Of a stretch of DNA of 64,000 nucleotides, positions 60,932 to 64,000 are shown piece after piece. The translations under genes and the position numbers were made by a program. Source of the stretch: Pedobacter rhizosphaerae (GTDB lineage Bacteria; Bacteroidota; Bacteroidia; Sphingobacteriales; Sphingobacteriaceae); assembly GCF_900111155.1 (NCBI RefSeq), contig NZ_FOGG01000014.1:1-64000 (forward strand), written 5' to 3'. Below the pieces are notes generated by a model. The model was not told the DNA's origin, did not search any database, and saw only the letters and a program-made list of their open reading frames with translations. The number at the start of each line of letters is the position of its first letter. Within the stretch, counting starts at the first letter, position 1.

Positions 60932-62269
60932 CTAATGATCCAAAAATTCCTGCCACCAGTAACCTGATCTTTTAATCGTACGTTGTTGTGTTTTAAAGTC
61001 ATTATACACCAGGCCGAACCTTGCATTATAACCTTCGGCCCATTCAAAGTTATCCATGAGTGTCCAGGCCATATAACCCGTAATATTAAGTCCCTCTTTT
61101 TTTGCTTTCAATACAGCCTCCAGATACAGTTGAAAGTAATGAATGCGTTCTGGATCATCCACTACATTATCAATCAGTTTATCGTGATAGGCAGCCCCGT
61201 TTTCGGTTATCATGATATTCTTTACGTTAGGATAAGCCGCAAACTGTTTGATAATATTGTAAAAACTATCGGCATTGATTTCCCAACCCATGGCAGTATG
61301 TGGCTTTTTCCTGCTTTTAGCCTTTACCTCCCAGGCCTGAATAACGGGAATAAAAGCATTGTATTTTACCGTTAGTGGAAAATAATTCTGGAGCCCTATA
61401 AAATCAAAATCAAATTTCATGCGGTCATTCTGCCTCCAGGTACCGTATTCCAATTGAAATTTCTCTAACACATCCCAATCAGCCGTTGGAAAACCCATGC
61501 CCAGTGTTGGTTCGATAAAAAATCGATTGATGAGGCAATCTACGCGTTTTGCTGTTTGAATATCATTATCGCTCTGGGTGTAAGGAATAATTTCGGAGCA
61601 GGAATAGGTGGTGCCAATATTGGCCATGTTAACTTCTGCACGAATAATTTTAGCCCCATCTGCTTGTGCCAGTGCAGTATGTAGCGCAGCAGAGAAAAAA
61701 TTGCCTAATCCGGTTTTCCCGGGTGCATGCACGCCCAGCATGTAACCCAGCGAAGTAAAACCGAAGGGTTCATTCAGGATGATCCAGTTTTTAACCTTGT
61801 CGCCATACTCTAAAGCGCAGATGCTCACAAAGGTATTGAAAGCTGAATTGATGCTGAAAGTCGTCCAGCCCCCTTCCTCTTCTAATGCCTGGGGCAAATC
61901 CCAATGGTAAAGCGTAACATAAGGTGTAATGCCATTGGTTAAACATTCGTCAATGAGATTATGGTAAAAACGGATCCCCTGTTGGTTAACCTCGCCCCTC
62001 CCCATTGGTAAAATACGCGACCAGGCAATGGAAAATCTAAAAATTTTAAATCCCAACGTCTTAATCAGTGCAATGTCTTCCACATAGTGATGATAAAAAT
62101 CGCATGCTTGATCTGGCTTATGCCCATTTTTAATTTTACCGCTTTTGGCTGAAAAAGTATCCCAAATGGATTTACCTTTACCATATTGCTCTGCTGCCCC
62201 CTCAATTTGAGCTGCTGCCGCTGCAATACCCCAATGAAAGTCTGAACCGAAATCGCTTGCCTTTATCAT
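60932..62269 (-). CDS. GH1 family beta-glucosidase
   Basis: A 445-residue cytoplasmic GH1 (beta/alpha)8-barrel enzyme that releases glucose or related sugars from beta-glucosides. The acid/base is E167 in ILNEPFG and the nucleophile is E356 in ITENGAAY. The N-terminal DFHWGIAAAAAQIEGA is the family opening, and the aglycone/glycone residues NxWxxE are seen as DNFEWAEGYNARFG. No signal peptide. It stands alone; its natural substrate is not indicated. Confidence 0.95.
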   Translation of the reverse strand: MIKASDFGSDFHWGIAAAAAQIEGAAEQYGKGKSIWDTFSAKSGKIKNGHKPDQACDFYHHYVEDIALIKTLGFKIFRFSIAWSRILPMGRGEVNQQGIRFYHNLIDECLTNGITPYVTLYHWDLPQALEEEGGWTTFSINSAFNTFVSICALEYGDKVKNWIILNEPFGFTSLGYMLGVHAPGKTGLGNFFSAALHTALAQADGAKIIRAEVNMANIGTTYSCSEIIPYTQSDNDIQTAKRVDCLINRFFIEPTLGMGFPTADWDVLEKFQLEYGTWRQNDRMKFDFDFIGLQNYFPLTVKYNAFIPVIQAWEVKAKSRKKPHTAMGWEINADSFYNIIKQFAAYPNVKNIMITENGAAYHDKLIDNVVDDPERIHYFQLYLEAVLKAKKEGLNITGYMAWTLMDNFEWAEGYNARFGLVYNDFKTQQRTIKRSGYWWQEFLDH

Positions 62270-62391
62270 ATCAATTAATTGCCAGCATAATTTGCAAGTT
62301 TAATATTAACAAATCATTAAAGATAAAGTTGATTTTTGAATTCCCGATGATTTAGGGTAATGGCGGTAATTCAGTCTCCTCCCTAGTCTTC

Positions 62392-62458
62392 CAATGCCAT
62401 TAACTTAAGAAGGTCTTCGACAGGCTCAGACAGCATTTAGCTTAAGTTAATAGCATTG
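62392..62458 (-). terminator. Palindromic repeat element at the 3' end of the MutS-like gene
   Basis: 18-bp arms with one mismatch (62392-62409 with 62441-62458) enclose a 31-nt loop carrying GTCTTCGACAGGCTCAGACAG. It begins 2 nt past the stop, but the minus-strand T-run is absent, so termination is only possible. It is the intact version of the element interrupted at 20301-20430. Confidence 0.7.
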
Positions 62459-62459
62459 C

Positions 62460-64000
62460 CTAGTCTTCATCCAGCGATAGGCCGATCTGTTTCAGCAAAA
62501 TACCGGCATTAAAGGTAGTACAAGGACCTTGTTTCAGCTTGTAATCAAATTTCATCTCGCCTGCCAGGAGCTGGATGTCAAAGTGAAAATTGCGAAGCGT
62601 TACGGGATTTTTGTCCTTTAAATCGGCCAATTGTAAATCGTGAGTGGCAAATAATGCAGGAGTCTTTTCGGCAATAAGCTTTTCTACAAAAACCTTCGAG
62701 CCCAGATATTTATCGCGACTATTGGTTCCACGCAACATCTCATCAATCAATACCAGGGTACTCTTATCCTTAACTACATGATCCAATATCATTTTCAGGC
62801 GGTTGAGTTCTGCCTTAAAGGTTGAAGTACTCTCGTTGAGTGAGTCTTTTATTCTCATATAGGTGTTCAAAGCAAAAACCGAAGCAGACATTTCGCTTGC
62901 ACATACTGGTGCCCCCGCATAAGCCATAACCAAATTAATCCCAACAGTTCTTAAGAAAGTACTCTTACCCGCCATGTTAGAGCCTGTAACAATATCTACC
63001 GTGGGTTTTGCTTCAAAGTTAAAATCATTGTTCACCCGATCCTGAATCCTGATTAAGGGATGCCCCAAATGCTTGGCATCAAGTGTAAAAGATTCTACTA
63101 GCTCTGGGTAAACCCAGTTAGGCTGATTGTGAGCCAATGTGGCAATAGAGATGAGTTCTTCAAAGTCGCCAAGGTGATTAAGCGCAGACACCACGTCTTT
63201 ACTACAGGATTGATACCATTTATCTAAGCTAATACTACACCTTAGGTCCCAAAGAAAAAGTGCGTTTAAGATCCCTCCAACAATAATATTTAATCGGGCA
63301 TCGAAATTCTGAATAATTTTGGAAAGTGCCTTAATTTCTTTACTCACCGGGATTTTCGAATCAAACAGATTCAAGATATAGCTGCTTTTCCAATCGATCT
63401 TTTCTGTCCACAGGATAGCTTCAGCGTAACCATTCAACAGATTGGAGCCACCTCCAAAACCGTAGAAAACCTGGTTAATTTTTGCATTTAACAAAATATT
63501 CCAGCCCATATGGATGATTAAATAAATAACCAGGATGTTCCAAAATGCTCCACTAATCAAAATCCCCGACAAAATTAATCCCAATGAAATATAGGGCACT
63601 AACTTTACATAGAAGCGAAGAAAACCATGACGCACAAAATTTAGTTTTTTGTCCAGCTGATGCGTTAATTGTTCCTTGATTAATTCAATTTGATTCGACT
63701 CATGACCATGAAGGTTAGCCCTAAAATCAAAGATTTCGTCAATTTTAGTAGCTACTTCCTTTATTGCTTCTTGCCGTTGATGTATCACTGCCAGCGAGCC
63801 GGCTTTCGAGAGCTTGAGTGCCAGTTGATCATTTCCATTTTTAGTACTACACCTATTGATCAGGGCAAACAATGATGAGGAGCCAAATATGTCAAGGTCG
63901 GAAGTATAAGGATGCAACTCTGATTCATATTTAACACCATGGTCGTAGCCATTTGGCTTTCCGTTCAACACATTAGATTCATTCTGATAAACCCAAAGCA
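62460..64000 (-). CDS. MutS-like ATPase (MutS C-terminal ATPase with membrane segments), partial at right edge
   Basis: At least 513 residues; the frame stays open to position 64000, so the start lies outside the window, and the GTG at 63971 is not a convincing start. The C-terminal MutS ATPase domain has Walker A GSNMAGKSTFLRTVG and Walker B VLIDEMLRGTNSRD, followed by the His-containing switch FATHDLQL. Unlike MutS, there is no mismatch-binding domain in the visible part; instead two hydrophobic segments (about 41-56 kDa-independent, residues 125-160 counted from the GTG) suggest membrane association. Such MutS-related proteins are common in Bacteroidota, with unknown function. Confidence 0.85.
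   Translation of the reverse strand, partial: LWVYQNESNVLNGKPNGYDHGVKYESELHPYTSDLDIFGSSSLFALINRCSTKNGNDQLALKLSKAGSLAVIHQRQEAIKEVATKIDEIFDFRANLHGHESNQIELIKEQLTHQLDKKLNFVRHGFLRFYVKLVPYISLGLILSGILISGAFWNILVIYLIIHMGWNILLNAKINQVFYGFGGGSNLLNGYAEAILWTEKIDWKSSYILNLFDSKIPVSKEIKALSKIIQNFDARLNIIVGGILNALFLWDLRCSISLDKWYQSCSKDVVSALNHLGDFEELISIATLAHNQPNWVYPELVESFTLDAKHLGHPLIRIQDRVNNDFNFEAKPTVDIVTGSNMAGKSTFLRTVGINLVMAYAGAPVCASEMSASVFALNTYMRIKDSLNESTSTFKAELNRLKMILDHVVKDKSTLVLIDEMLRGTNSRDKYLGSKVFVEKLIAEKTPALFATHDLQLADLKDKNPVTLRNFHFDIQLLAGEMKFDYKLKQGPCTTFNAGILLKQIGLSLDED

Overview
This window looks like chromosomal DNA from an aerobic, glycan-degrading member of the Bacteroidota, most likely Sphingobacteriaceae and Pedobacter-like. 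The signs are three SusC/SusD pairs, the gene order rpmB-rpmG-DUF4295-ftsY-rimO, promoters of the TTG-N20-TAnnTTTG type, no obvious Shine-Dalgarno sequences, and an AT-rich sequence. The genus is an inference. No tRNA, rRNA, CRISPR array, insertion sequence or prophage was seen. The last gene runs off the right edge.

Layout. 0-3.9 kb: repeat-rich DNA, a VOC-fold gene, a DJ-1/AraC regulator, a small membrane protein, rpiA, and two near-identical short hairpin elements that look like small RNAs. 3.9-9.8 kb: a minus-strand set of a DUF1080 (3-keto-glycoside hydrolase type) protein, a beta-propeller/cytochrome c protein and a TonB-dependent receptor. 10-30 kb: a large minus-strand polysaccharide-utilisation region with two SusC/SusD pairs, two GH92 alpha-mannosidases, two HExxH basic-secretory-protein-like peptidases, a DUF1735 lipoprotein, a ROK kinase and a LacI regulator. 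Five LacI-type palindromes (core TAAAACGNTTTA) lie upstream of four of its transcription units. 30-36 kb: surE, a small membrane protein and lpxB, then an M16 peptidase. 36-42 kb: GH130, CsbD and a third SusC/SusD pair. 42-48 kb: acs, then the ribosomal protein/ftsY/rimO block. 48-55 kb: small exported proteins, gpsA, an adaptor/TolC efflux pair without a transporter, a polysaccharide deacetylase and an erythromycin-esterase-like protein. 55-64 kb: tandem acnB and acnA-type aconitases, a DUF2007 protein, a GH1 beta-glucosidase and a MutS-like ATPase.

How the genes may work together. The 10-30 kb region reads as an N-glycan or alpha-mannan locus. GH92 enzymes trim alpha-mannose, SusC/D pairs import the products, BSP-type peptidases may attack the protein part of glycoproteins, the ROK protein may phosphorylate released sugar, and the LacI protein coordinates expression. 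GH130 at 36 kb would fit as the enzyme for the beta-mannosyl core, but that link is inference.

The most unusual non-coding features are the twin structured elements at 2126-2217 and 3672-3764, whose terminator stems differ by compensatory changes, and a family of palindromic repeats nested inside one another (clearest at 20287-20454), often placed where terminators are expected.
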